From the NCBI GenBank assembly GCA_030690415.1, contig JAUYGZ010000003.1:1-64000 (forward strand): DNA of 64,000 bases. The letters are read 5' to 3'. The notes beneath the pieces are model-generated. The model saw only the letters and a program-made list of their open reading frames with translations, ran no database searches and had not been told where the DNA came from. Of the stretch, positions 17,396-24,984 are shown piece by piece (positions within the stretch are counted from its first letter, which is position 1; the number at the start of each line of letters is the position of its first letter). The stretch comes from a bacterium (lineage in GTDB: Bacteria > Patescibacteriota > Gracilibacteria > JAUYGZ01). Both the position numbers and the translations under genes were made by a program.

Positions 17396-17844
17396 TGGAG
17401 TTCTTTCAGGGCGGATAAGACTTCATTCACATGTCCGGGTACATTGACCTTTCTCCATTCCTTCACGATCTTCCCCTTAGGATCAACGATCCAGGTCGAT
17501 CGTTCCACTCCCATATACTTTTTCCCGTACATCGATTTTTCAACCCAACAGTCTAATTTTTCCAGGAGCTCCTTATTCGGGTCAGAAAGCAGCGGATACG
17601 TGATTCCATCCTTGTTGCAAAATTTCTCATGACTTTTCACGTCATCAGGACTGAGCCCAAGAACCAGGGCTCCCAGTTTTTCGAATCCCTTCAGGTTCTC
17701 CGTAAAATCATGCGCTTCGATGGTGCAACCGGGAGTCATATCCTTTGGGTAGGAATAGATGACAGTCCAAGTGTTTCGAAGATCATCATCTGACCAAGAC
17801 TTGCCATTCTGATCTGAAAGCGCCTTAAATGAAGGGAATTGCAT
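17392..17844 (-). CDS. bcp: Peroxiredoxin, Bcp/PrxQ family
   Basis: 150 residues from the ATG at 17844 (MQFPSFKALSDQNGK). A 15-residue extension from an upstream ATG is not conserved-looking and was dropped. The peroxidatic Cys lies in YPKDMTPGCTIEAHDF. In many PrxQ proteins a resolving Cys follows five residues later; here that place is His, so it is either a 1-Cys type or uses one of the later Cys residues (KFCNKDG, LDCWVE). It reduces hydroperoxides with thioredoxin. The stop overlaps uppS by four bases. Confidence 0.9.
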   Translation of the reverse strand: MQFPSFKALSDQNGKSWSDDDLRNTWTVIYSYPKDMTPGCTIEAHDFTENLKGFEKLGALVLGLSPDDVKSHEKFCNKDGITYPLLSDPNKELLEKLDCWVEKSMYGKKYMGVERSTWIVDPKGKIVKEWRKVNVPGHVNEVLSALKELQ

Positions 17845-17933
17845 GATGCAATGGGTAAAGGAACACCAGTCTAACAGGGTTTTGCACAAGGGTAAACTTG
17901 CTTCGCTCAGAAAAATCTGCTAGACTGGTGAGA

Positions 17934-17954
17934 ATTAAAAATTAAAACAAAAAA
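17934..17954 (+). repeat. A-rich heptamers before a small ORF
   Basis: ATTAAAA, ATTAAAA, CAAAAAA directly followed by the ATG at 17955. The register matches the heptamer tracts before zwf, glmS, ftsZ and pyrF, although this tract is A-rich rather than pyrimidine-rich. Confidence 0.6.
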
Positions 17955-18101
17955 ATGATTACTTCTGTTCTTCATTCCTTCTATCATCGTCTCATCCACC
18001 TCGTCACCCGGATCAGGGGTTTCGAAGAAAGTGGGCATATTGCGATTGATAGCATTGCTCTTGGTATTCGAGAACAAATCCAAGAAGCCGGGGCGCTCTA
18101 G
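17955..18101 (+). CDS. Small ORF, 48 residues, unknown function
   Basis: Begins MITSVLHSFYHRLIHLVTRI, contains FEESGHIAIDSIALGIREQI and ends GAL. A first amphipathic helix with several His is followed by a second helix. It resembles no family I know. Support for it being real: it fills an otherwise empty 290-base gap, is preceded in register by heptamer repeats, and its stop codon lies inside a terminator-like hairpin. There is no homology evidence. Confidence 0.45.
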   Translation: MITSVLHSFYHRLIHLVTRIRGFEESGHIAIDSIALGIREQIQEAGAL

Positions 18102-18120
18102 CTCCGACTTCTTTAGTTTT
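18082..18120 (+). terminator. Terminator-like hairpin at end of the small ORF
   Basis: AAGAAGCCGG (18082-18091) pairs with CCGACTTCTT (18104-18113) with one mismatch, followed by TAGTTTTATTT. It spans the stop codon of the 48-residue ORF. Confidence 0.5.
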
Positions 18121-18134
18121 ATTTAGGTATGGAA

Positions 18135-18530
18135 TTAAGCTTTGATTTTAGTTATCTTGGCTGCTTTCCGTAAGAATCCGGGACGGGTCAAAATGGCGAC
18201 AATAAGAGAGATAGCGGCAAGAGTTAGGGGAAGAGTACCCCAGTTGCTATAATATGCGGCACTTACCATGATGACAAACAAGGTCACGGCAGCATAGTAA
18301 GCCGTTTGAGGAATGAACATCAGAAGAGGGGCAATGATTTCGAGAGCCCCGACGATTGCAGCGAGCCAGGAGGGGAGACCTAGGCCAACAAAAAATCCGG
18401 TAGTTTTTTCGAGATTCATCAGTTTTTGATACCCTCTTGGGAGAACATTCCAGGCAACATAAAAATCAAGTGCCCAAACAGCAATCTGTTGGACCCAAGG
18501 GAGACGATTCCAGAAAAAGCGATTTTTCAT
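18135..18530 (-). CDS. DoxX-family membrane protein
   Basis: 131 residues with four hydrophobic helices (about 15-30, 45-68, 75-95, 100-118). The motif pattern WNVLPRGYQKLMNLEKTTGF then LGLPSWLAAIVGALEIIAPL is that of the DoxX/DoxD family. Such proteins sit in the cytoplasmic membrane and are linked in some species to thiosulfate:quinone oxidoreduction or redox homeostasis. No partner enzyme is adjacent, so the substrate is open. The start lies 48 bases from the divergent DHFR-like gene. Confidence 0.8.
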   Translation of the reverse strand: MKNRFFWNRLPWVQQIAVWALDFYVAWNVLPRGYQKLMNLEKTTGFFVGLGLPSWLAAIVGALEIIAPLLMFIPQTAYYAAVTLFVIMVSAAYYSNWGTLPLTLAAISLIVAILTRPGFLRKAAKITKIKA

Positions 18531-18578
18531 TTGGAAGAAAATAAGACTATAGTACTGAAGCTATTATCCCCAATCTGA

Positions 18579-19124
18579 ATGAAAAGAACAAGCACTCGGT
18601 CGAGCCGAATGATCCAACTTGTTGCGGGAATATCTTCTAATGGGAAAATATCAGATTTCTCAGGAGACTTTTCAGAATGTTCCAGTGCAGAGGACAAGCA
18701 ATTTTTGAAAAAGAAAATTGAAGAGAGTGATGTGCTGATCATGGGAAGAAAAACTTTTGAGAAGCATGTGAAGACGAGTGAAAAACCTATCATCGTTTTT
18801 TCAAAACAGATCAAAGGCATTGAGTTAGACTTCCTGAATTCGTCACAGATTCACTGGTTCAATGATTCCAAGCAAGAGCTGATGAATCTCTGCGACTTGC
18901 TCCGGTACAAAACGATTACCATCCTTGGCGGATCAGAAATCTATCACTGGAGCCTTCGTGAAAAAATACTTACCGATATATTTCTGACCGTTGAACCTTT
19001 TATAATAGATACAGGACAAAATCTTCTTACGGGAGATTCCCTTCATCAACACAAATCCTGGAAGCTTCGTTCAGCCAAGCGAATGAATGAAAAGGGATCC
19101 CTATTTCTTCACTACCAGCTTTGA
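18579..19124 (+). CDS. Dihydrofolate reductase-like (DHFR/RibD C-domain) protein
   Basis: 181 residues from ATG 18579. The next in-frame ATG at 18609 (MIQLVAGISSNGKIS) lines up with a canonical DHFR N-terminus and is an equally good start. It has DVLIMGRKTFEKH for NADPH and substrate contacts and TILGGSEIYH, the GG motif of the family. It is either a folate reductase or a RibD-type pyrimidine reductase; no riboflavin genes are nearby, so DHFR-like is preferred. A TATAGT lies near 18548. The stop overlaps the TTG start of pgpA (TTGA). Confidence 0.8.
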   Translation: MKRTSTRSSRMIQLVAGISSNGKISDFSGDFSECSSAEDKQFLKKKIEESDVLIMGRKTFEKHVKTSEKPIIVFSKQIKGIELDFLNSSQIHWFNDSKQELMNLCDLLRYKTITILGGSEIYHWSLREKILTDIFLTVEPFIIDTGQNLLTGDSLHQHKSWKLRSAKRMNEKGSLFLHYQL

Positions 19125-19597
19125 GGAAGACTCTGACCAGGACAACTCGGCTCGTTTCTCTTCTCATAGCCTCCTTCTTTGGAGCGGGCTATATCAGACC
19201 TGCTTCCGCGACTTGGGGATCATTGGCGAGCGGAATAAGCCTTTTTCTTTTCTGGCCACTGCTTGATCTTGCCACCAAGGTGACACTTATCGTCGTAGTA
19301 TTTCTTTTGGGAGTTTTTCTTTCGGACCAGATTGAAAAAAAAGAGAAAATCCACGACCCCTACTTCATCGTTATCGACGAAGTGGTTGGGATGATGATCA
19401 CGACGCTGTTGCTTCCACAAGTATTGTGGCAGTGGGTACTCGCCTTCTTCTTGTTTCGTTTCTTTGACATCGCCAAACTCTGGCCGGCTTCTTATTTTGA
19501 TCGGAGGAAGGGTGGTTTCGCCATTATGTTCGATGACGTACTGATGGGTATCTGTTCATTGGTTGTTCTTGAGCTCATCCTGATGTTTGGAGTGTAG
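19121..19597 (+). CDS. pgpA: Phosphatidylglycerophosphatase A
   Basis: 158 residues from a TTG start that overlaps the DHFR-like stop. It has four membrane helices. Family motifs are ASATWGSL near the N-terminus, DPYFIVIDEVVGMMI (metal-binding Asp/Glu), FRFFDIAKLWP and GGFAIMFDDVLMGI. It removes phosphate from phosphatidylglycerophosphate to make phosphatidylglycerol at the cytoplasmic membrane. No alternative start codon lies before the first helix. Confidence 0.88.
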   Translation: MRKTLTRTTRLVSLLIASFFGAGYIRPASATWGSLASGISLFLFWPLLDLATKVTLIVVVFLLGVFLSDQIEKKEKIHDPYFIVIDEVVGMMITTLLLPQVLWQWVLAFFLFRFFDIAKLWPASYFDRRKGGFAIMFDDVLMGICSLVVLELILMFGV

Positions 19598-19665
19598 CTT
19601 AAGTTGGCTTGCTCTTGAGCAATTCCCTGTTCTGTGGTAAGAATAACACCGTAAATCATTTCCAC

Positions 19666-20943
19666 ATGAAGACATCAGACATCGAGCTTCTCGCCCCTGC
19701 CGGTTCTTTCGAGTCTCTCCAGGCCGCTATCAACGCTGGCTGTGATGCGGTATACTTCGGGATCGGAAATTTGAATATGCGCGCGAAGGCAGCACTCAAT
19801 TTTGAGCTAGACGATCTTCCTGAGATCAGGCGGCGGTGTAGCAAAGCAAACATTCGATGTTTTGTTGTTGTCAACACCCTGCTGTACGAGAATGACATGA
19901 CACTCATGAGACGCATCATCGACGCGGCCAGGGAGAACGGAATGGATGGGGTCTTTTTGGCAGACATGGCTTCCATCATGTACGCGAATTCGATTGGTAT
20001 TGAGACGCATATCTCAACCCAGCTTTCGATTTCCAATTATGAAACGGTAAAGTTTTGGTCACGGTACTCAGATCGGGTTGTTCTCGCCAGAGAGTTGAAT
20101 CTCCAAATGATCAAAGCCATCCACGAACAAATTGTTGTCAATGATCTCAGAGGTCCAAAAGGAAATCTCATGGAAATTGAAATATTTGCCCACGGAGCCT
20201 TGTGTGTCGCTATCAGCGGACGATGCGGAATGAGTTTGTACAGCTACAATTCATCCGCGAACCGTGGCGCCTGCAAACAAAACTGCAGGAAGGCCTATAA
20301 AGTCACTGATCTTGAAACCGGAAAAGAATTGGTGATCGATAATGAATATGTGATGAGTCCAAAGGATATTTGCACCATTCATTTTCTGGACCAGCTCATC
20401 GATACCGGAGTGAAAGTTCTGAAAATTGAAGGGAGAGGACGGTCACCGGACTACGTTGATCGGGTGATTCGCTGCTACCGTGAGGCACTTGATTCTCTGG
20501 AAGAGAATACGTATACCGAAGAGAAGATCAATGATTGGCGGCAACAGCTAGGTACGGTGTATCACCGTGGCATGAGTGATGGCTATTATCTGGGGAGACC
20601 TCTTGGGGAATGGAGCGGCACGTATGGCAGTAAAGCGACACAGGAAAAACATTTTGTTGGAAGAATTCAAAAGTACTATCCGAAATCACAGGTCGCTGAA
20701 CTTCTCACGGAAGCATTGGAAATTTCAGAAGGTGATGAGTTCGTCATTACGGGAGCAAACACAGGAGTTGTTCGGGGCAGTATTTCCGAACTGCGTCTGG
20801 ATGAAAGGGGCCAGATAAAAAGTGCCGCTCGAAAACAGATTGTAACTTTTCCACTTAAGGATAGGGTTCGAAAAAATGATAAGCTGTATATTCTAAAAAA
20901 GCGTGTCGCGGAACAACAGCCAAAAATAACGATAGAGTCATGA
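19666..20943 (+). CDS. U32-family protein (collagenase-like / tRNA-rRNA hydroxylation type)
   Basis: 425 residues from ATG 19666 (MKTSDIELLAPAGSFESLQA). An upstream TTG start adds unrelated residues. The U32 signature is IEIFAHGALCVAISGRCGMS with conserved Cys, followed by RGACKQNCRKAY. Members such as RlhA and TrhP install 5-hydroxycytidine or 5-hydroxyuridine in RNA and need iron-sulfur or prephenate-derived chemistry. Others were described as peptidases. The overlapping ferredoxin gene fits a redox RNA-modification role. Which RNA is not decidable. Confidence 0.85.
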   Translation: MKTSDIELLAPAGSFESLQAAINAGCDAVYFGIGNLNMRAKAALNFELDDLPEIRRRCSKANIRCFVVVNTLLYENDMTLMRRIIDAARENGMDGVFLADMASIMYANSIGIETHISTQLSISNYETVKFWSRYSDRVVLARELNLQMIKAIHEQIVVNDLRGPKGNLMEIEIFAHGALCVAISGRCGMSLYSYNSSANRGACKQNCRKAYKVTDLETGKELVIDNEYVMSPKDICTIHFLDQLIDTGVKVLKIEGRGRSPDYVDRVIRCYREALDSLEENTYTEEKINDWRQQLGTVYHRGMSDGYYLGRPLGEWSGTYGSKATQEKHFVGRIQKYYPKSQVAELLTEALEISEGDEFVITGANTGVVRGSISELRLDERGQIKSAARKQIVTFPLKDRVRKNDKLYILKKRVAEQQPKITIES

Positions 20944-21206
20944 AAAAAAAGACCTATACCGTGACCCATCATCGAAAAAAATGTATCAGTTGCGGTGCTT
21001 GTGAGCTGGAAGCACCACAGAGCTGGACACTGGATACGGAAGACGGGCTCTCCATGATAGAAGGAGCTTTGGAGAAGGGGCAATTTTTCGTGGGCCGGAT
21101 TTTAGAGGACGACCTCGAGGATAACAAAAGGGCTGAACAGAATTGTCCTGTTCATATCATAAAAATTATGGAGAACGGTGAGACAAGCTCATTTTCTTCC
21201 CTGTAG
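20940..21206 (+). CDS. Single-cluster ferredoxin
   Basis: 88 residues. The cluster ligands are C15, C18 and C21 in CISCGAC plus the Cys of NCPVHII near residue 69, the classical one-cluster [4Fe-4S] (or [3Fe-4S]) pattern. It is acidic between these motifs. Its ATG overlaps the U32 stop (ATGA), which points to translational coupling and makes it the likely electron donor for that enzyme. The 3' end overlaps the convergent phosphate transporter gene by 18 bases. Confidence 0.88.
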   Translation: MKKKTYTVTHHRKKCISCGACELEAPQSWTLDTEDGLSMIEGALEKGQFFVGRILEDDLEDNKRAEQNCPVHIIKIMENGETSSFSSL

Positions 21207-22811
21207 TCTGAGATACTGTCTGGTCAGACCCATCAGTTCATTCAGCTTCGAAAAGCTGGATTCTAAAATCGAAACAGTTTCCACAAAAATACTGCCGGAA
21301 GAGGACTTGTTTGTCTTCAATTCATCGAGGTGCTGAGAGTAGCCATTTCGGATAAGCGACTCGTAAGGACGAATTTTGACTGGCTTGCCAGTTTTCTTTT
21401 TGAGAGTCATAAATGTGCCGCGAAGAGTTTGCATGGATTCTCTCAGTCGGTCGTACAGATGAGTAATGCCGGAATAAGATTCTGGGGATAATTCCATTTG
21501 AGATCGATTGAGCTTTCGCGGTGTCGTAACAATATCTTTCGCCAGATCTCCCAGTTGTTCAATCGTATTCGAAATCCGAACCAAAAGTACAACCTGTTGA
21601 GCCTGTTTCTTGTCCAATTCACGTCTGGAAAATTCCAATAAGGAAAATTCAATGCGTTCATCGAGCAGGTCACTGAGGAATTCCAATTTTGTGATCTTAT
21701 TCATTACCTGCTCCTCAGGGGATTGGAGATAGTGAAGAGAGGTGTCAAAAAGCTGAATGGTGGTGTCGAGGCTGTGGATCATTTCTTTCTCGATGAGTGT
21801 TATGGCCGCTGTATTCTGCTGGGGTAGATGATTGGTTAAAAACTGAGGTGCCAGAAGAATTTCTTCTTCCTGTCCTGGAACCAGTGTTACCACAAGCCGT
21901 TCAAATTTAGGGAGAAAGAGAAGGAAAACAATGGCCACCGCGACATTGAAAATAGTATGAGCATTGGCCACTTGTTGAGGTAATGATCCTCCCAATCCCT
22001 GAATATAAGATGAAAATGGCCCAATAAGAGGAAGAAGGATGATAGCTCCGAACAAATTGAAGATCGTATGCGCTACCGCGGCGCGTCTCGCGTAAAGCCC
22101 AAGTTGGAGTGAAGCAAGGATAGTCGTAATGGTCGTACCAATATTTGCTCCGAGGAGAAGGGATATGGCGTGCGGCAAGGTAATGAGATTCGATCCAGCG
22201 AGGATAACAACGATCCCGGTTGTCATGGTGCTTGACTGAACAATGGCGGTAAAAAGAAGACCGGCGCAGAGAGCTATCAAAGGGTTAGAAAGCTGGGCAA
22301 ACCAGCTCAGGATACGGGGGTCTTGTTGGATGGGAACAATAGCTGAAGAAACGAGATCGAGACCAAAGAAAAGCAGACCAAAATAAAAAATCCCTTTTCC
22401 CACATACTTCAGGGATTTGCCCAGAAGACTGATCAGAAATCCAATGATCATAAAGGCCGGAGCATAAGCCGTCAGTTTGTAGGCAACCAGCTGAGCGGTG
22501 ATCGTGGTCCCAATATTGGCTCCGACGATGACACCCAGACTTTGGCCAAAAGAAATCAGGCCGGCGCTCACGAGCCCGACCGTAATGACAGTCGTTGCGG
22601 TACTGGACTGAATTAACGCGGTAATGAGAGTTCCGAGAAGAGTACCTGAGAACCGATTTCTGGTCGCTTTTACGAGCATTTCACGAAAACGAACCCGAGC
22701 CAGAGACTGGATTTCCTTCGTAAAATTCTCTATTCCGTAAAGAAAGAGAATAAGTCCTGTCAGCACGGCGATAAGAGTGGTAGTGTTCACGATCAAGAAC
22801 GAGAGCTTCAC
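21189..22811 (-). CDS. Na+/phosphate cotransporter, NptA/YjbB type with PhoU-like tail
   Basis: 540 residues. Residues about 10-310 form the membrane part with two inverted repeats, each with a QSST motif (ALIQSSTATT, AIVQSSTMTT) and a GANIGTT motif (VGANIGTTITA, LGANIGTTITT), the family hallmark. After residue 330 a soluble helical domain resembles PhoU (helix bundles with LEFLSDLLDERIEFSLLEFS). It is expected to exchange phosphate with Na+ across the cytoplasmic membrane. The gene directly follows the tRNA-Asp repeat region in transcription order. Confidence 0.9.
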   Translation of the reverse strand: MKLSFLIVNTTTLIAVLTGLILFLYGIENFTKEIQSLARVRFREMLVKATRNRFSGTLLGTLITALIQSSTATTVITVGLVSAGLISFGQSLGVIVGANIGTTITAQLVAYKLTAYAPAFMIIGFLISLLGKSLKYVGKGIFYFGLLFFGLDLVSSAIVPIQQDPRILSWFAQLSNPLIALCAGLLFTAIVQSSTMTTGIVVILAGSNLITLPHAISLLLGANIGTTITTILASLQLGLYARRAAVAHTIFNLFGAIILLPLIGPFSSYIQGLGGSLPQQVANAHTIFNVAVAIVFLLFLPKFERLVVTLVPGQEEEILLAPQFLTNHLPQQNTAAITLIEKEMIHSLDTTIQLFDTSLHYLQSPEEQVMNKITKLEFLSDLLDERIEFSLLEFSRRELDKKQAQQVVLLVRISNTIEQLGDLAKDIVTTPRKLNRSQMELSPESYSGITHLYDRLRESMQTLRGTFMTLKKKTGKPVKIRPYESLIRNGYSQHLDELKTNKSSSGSIFVETVSILESSFSKLNELMGLTRQYLRLQGRK

Positions 22812-22855
22812 TCAGTGTAGCAATGCAGGAAGAATTGAGGAAGAACATTTTTAAT

Positions 22856-22990
22856 GGCGGAACAGATCCCGCTGAGCGGGACGACCTTCCTTGAAATAGT
22901 GGCGGAACAGATCCCGCTGAGCGGGACGACCTTTCTTGAAATAGTGGCGGAACAGATCCCGCTGAGCGGGACGACCTTCCTTGAAATAGT
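22856..22990 (-). repeat. Three 45-bp tandem repeats containing the tRNA-Asp 3' end
   Basis: Exact period 45: 22856-22900, 22901-22945, 22946-22990, differing at about one base. On the minus strand each unit reads CTGTTCCGCCACTATTTCAA followed by a short hairpin CCCGCT-CA-GCGGG. CTGTTCCGCCA is identical to the 3' acceptor strand, discriminator and CCA of the adjacent tRNA-Asp, so the array is an iterated copy of the tRNA 3' end plus its flank. Confidence 0.92.
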
Positions 22991-23066
22991 GGCGGAACAG
23001 ACGGGACTCGAACCCGCGACCTTCCGCGTGACAGGCGGACGCTCTAACCAGCTGAGCTACTGCTCC
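22990..23066 (-). tRNA. tRNA-Asp (GTC), CCA encoded
   Basis: The minus-strand cloverleaf is complete: acceptor GGAGCAG/CTGTTCC, D arm GCTC...GAGC, anticodon arm TCCGC-CTGTCAC-GCGGA with anticodon GTC, T arm GCGGG-TTCGAGT-CCCGT, discriminator G, then genomic CCA. Confidence 0.97.
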
Positions 23067-23130
23067 GTGAACAAGGAACGGAGAGACGAAGAGAACGGTT
23101 GCAGTACTACAGCCCCGCAGATCGGTGGCC

Positions 23131-23143
23131 GAGCTACTGCTCC
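23131..23143 (-). other. Second copy of the tRNA-Asp 5' end
   Basis: GAGCTACTGCTCC is identical to 23054-23066, the complement of the first 13 bases of tRNA-Asp. The rest of a tRNA is absent, so it is a fragment left by duplication or recombination. The rest of 23067-23250 holds no gene that I can support. Confidence 0.7.
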
Positions 23144-23253
23144 ACAGCGGAAAAAGACTATCAGCCTTAAGAGTTCGAATCAACAATTTTCTGGAGACTT
23201 TCTATCAGCTCAGGAAACTTCAGATTATAAAAATGGGAGTAGTCTTCACCTAT

Positions 23254-23282
23254 AAAAAAAACCACCCCAATTTGGGATGGTT
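23254..23282 (-). terminator. Rho-independent terminator downstream of the small Gly/Cys peptide
   Basis: Minus strand: AACCATCCCAA pairs with TTGGGGTGGTT (one mismatch) and is followed by eight T. It is the first strong terminator downstream of the 31-residue peptide gene. Confidence 0.8.
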
Positions 23283-23347
23283 CTGGAGTGATTCGATTCA
23301 CAGTACGAGCCCCTTTCGGCTTCTCTTCGAGTCTGAGCTGATCTAAT

Positions 23348-23409
23348 ATTCTTGAGAATAAGAAAACTTGGTCGCCTCAGAGTCGATGACTGCGGCTCTT
23401 ATCAAGAAT
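23348..23409 (-). other. Inverted repeat following the Gly/Cys peptide
   Basis: ATTCTTGA...TAAGA (23348-23363) pairs with TCTTA-TCAAGAAT (23397-23409), giving 8+5 bp with a three-base bulge. It lies just after the peptide stop on the same transcript and may protect or regulate the message. Confidence 0.5.
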
Positions 23410-23424
23410 CGGTAGTTTGATAGA

Positions 23425-23520
23425 CTAACAAGACCCACATCCACCGCCTCCTCCACCAAAGGTTAATCCACAATTGCAGCTGCAATCTCCTCCGCAACCG
23501 CCATCAAGACGAGTATTCAT
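23425..23520 (-). CDS. Gly/Cys-rich small peptide, 31 residues
   Basis: ATG at 23520, TAG at 23425-23427. The peptide starts MNTRLDGGCGGDC and ends in a run of six Gly followed by CGSC. It holds 12 Gly and 6 Cys (C9, C13, C15, C17, C28, C31) with CxC and CxxC spacings and almost no hydrophobic residues. There is no signal peptide. A good promoter lies 50-78 bases upstream and a strong terminator follows, so this is an independent transcript. Function is unknown: metal binding or a precursor of a modified peptide are both possible, but no maturation enzyme gene is adjacent. Confidence 0.6.
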   Translation of the reverse strand: MNTRLDGGCGGDCSCNCGLTFGGGGGGCGSC

Positions 23521-23569
23521 ATGAGATAAATAAGGAAATAAGACCAATCTCCTTTTGAGGGAGAGTACC

Positions 23570-23598
23570 ATTCTAGCAGAGCGAGAGAAAATGAGCAA
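23570..23598 (-). promoter_or_regulatory. Promoter of the Gly/Cys peptide gene
   Basis: Minus-strand TTGCTC (23593-23598), exactly 17 bases, TAGAAT (23570-23575). The predicted leader is about 43 bases. Confidence 0.65.
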
Positions 23599-23626
23599 AC
23601 CATTCGAAAACTACCGATATTTCAGG

Positions 23627-24970
23627 CTACACGGTAGAAGTGGCCTGCTCCTGGAGCTTTTTCAGGATCTTCCGGATTTCCTCCCGTTCATTCCAGGGAC
23701 GGATCCCTTCGGCAAAAGTTCTTCCCTCCAAATCTCCCATTCCGGGGACAACGATGGTATCACCTGGCTTGGCATGCCGAATGGCAAATTCAATTGCCTC
23801 CGCTCTTTCAGGAATTTCAAAATAATCCGTATCCCTCTTCATACGCGTATTATCAAGACCTTCCAGGATCATATCCCGGATTTTTTTTGGGTCTTCGGTA
23901 TAGGGCTCATCATCACAAACCACGACCTTGTCAGCCAGTTTGCCACAAATTTCACCTATTTTAGGTCTTTTTTTTCGGTCCCGATCCCCGCAACAACCAA
24001 AGACAACCCAGAGATTATGTTCAGTAAGCTTTCTGAGGGAATTCAGCAGTTTTTCGTATCCATCCTCCGTCATCGCAAAATCCACAATGACCTGAAAATC
24101 CTGGCCTTCCTTAATCGATTCCAGACGGCCGGGAATCAATCGCACGTCCTGACACGCGGCCTTCACATGTTTCAGATCTACTCCCTGGGAATACGCGATC
24201 GCGGTGGCAGCTAAAATATTTTCGACGTTAAAATCACCCGGGAGATAGCTCCGAATCTTCAATTGTTGTTGTGGAGAGATGAGATTCAGATCGGTGTACT
24301 CGGCATGAAGCTGAATATCATCCGCTCGCACCTGTGTCTCGACTCCTGCGGCTTCGGTGATCGCTCTGCCGTAAGCAATCTTCTTATCAGCCTTGAACTT
24401 CATAAATGCGTCAAAATTCTCACGGTCATCAGCATTATGAATGGAGATTTTCGGTACACCTTTTTTTCGTGTGCCCTTGCTGAGGTTCTCGAAGAGTTTC
24501 ATTTTATCCATTCGATATGCTTTCATCGAACGATGGTAATCAAGGTGCTCCGGAGTCACATTCGTGATACAGGCCACATCGTAGCTGATTCCCGCGATTC
24601 GATGTTGAGAGAGCGCGTGAGAGCTGGTTTCAATGACAGCATATCGGCATCCGGTGCGCACCATGTCACGGAGGAGCTTTTGGATTTGAAAAGGTCCCAA
24701 CGTGGTCTTGTGCGTGGTATTTTGCCATTCTTTCCGATCAATTTTGAAACCCACGGTTGAAGCCATTCCGACCTTATAGCCGGCCTTCTCAAGGATTTTT
24801 GCCGTCAGCGTCACGGTGGTGGTTTTCCCATTTGTTCCCGTGATGCCAATAACAACAAGCTGGTTCGACGGATATCGATAAAACACACAAGCCAAAAATG
24901 CCTTGAGACGATGCCAAAGGAGTCGGATCGGATTGGTGGCAGAGAAAAATGATTTGAGTTTGTTGAGCAT
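23627..24970 (-). CDS. MurE-like Mur ligase lacking the N-terminal UDP-binding domain
   Basis: 447 residues from ATG 24970. An upstream TTG is possible. The ATP loop GITGTNGKTTT is at residues 42-52, whereas MurE normally has about 110 residues before it, so the N-terminal substrate domain is replaced by a short amphipathic or hydrophobic segment (LLWHRLKAFLACVFYR). The middle domain has VIETSSHALSQHR and NVTPEHLDYH. The C-terminal domain has IPGRLE and CDDEPYTEDP in place of the DNPR motif of diaminopimelate-adding MurE, so the amino acid added cannot be inferred. It presumably acts in peptidoglycan precursor synthesis at the membrane face. Confidence 0.85.
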   Translation of the reverse strand: MLNKLKSFFSATNPIRLLWHRLKAFLACVFYRYPSNQLVVIGITGTNGKTTTVTLTAKILEKAGYKVGMASTVGFKIDRKEWQNTTHKTTLGPFQIQKLLRDMVRTGCRYAVIETSSHALSQHRIAGISYDVACITNVTPEHLDYHRSMKAYRMDKMKLFENLSKGTRKKGVPKISIHNADDRENFDAFMKFKADKKIAYGRAITEAAGVETQVRADDIQLHAEYTDLNLISPQQQLKIRSYLPGDFNVENILAATAIAYSQGVDLKHVKAACQDVRLIPGRLESIKEGQDFQVIVDFAMTEDGYEKLLNSLRKLTEHNLWVVFGCCGDRDRKKRPKIGEICGKLADKVVVCDDEPYTEDPKKIRDMILEGLDNTRMKRDTDYFEIPERAEAIEFAIRHAKPGDTIVVPGMGDLEGRTFAEGIRPWNEREEIRKILKKLQEQATSTV

Positions 24971-24984
24971 CGGTAACAAGAAAA

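Noticed and set aside
18527-18820. Minus-strand 97-residue ORF with hydrophobic stretches
   Set aside because: Antisense to the DHFR-like gene, whose family motifs are clear.
22851-23186. Minus-strand frame with repeated FRHYFKEGRPAQRDL
   Set aside because: Runs through the tRNA-Asp and the array. No start context and no other support.
22854-23255. Plus-strand frame with a 15-residue tandem repeat (AEQIPLSGTTFLEIV)
   Set aside because: It is the 45-bp tRNA-end array read in frame and continues antisense through the tRNA-Asp gene. The repeat is explained by the tRNA copies.
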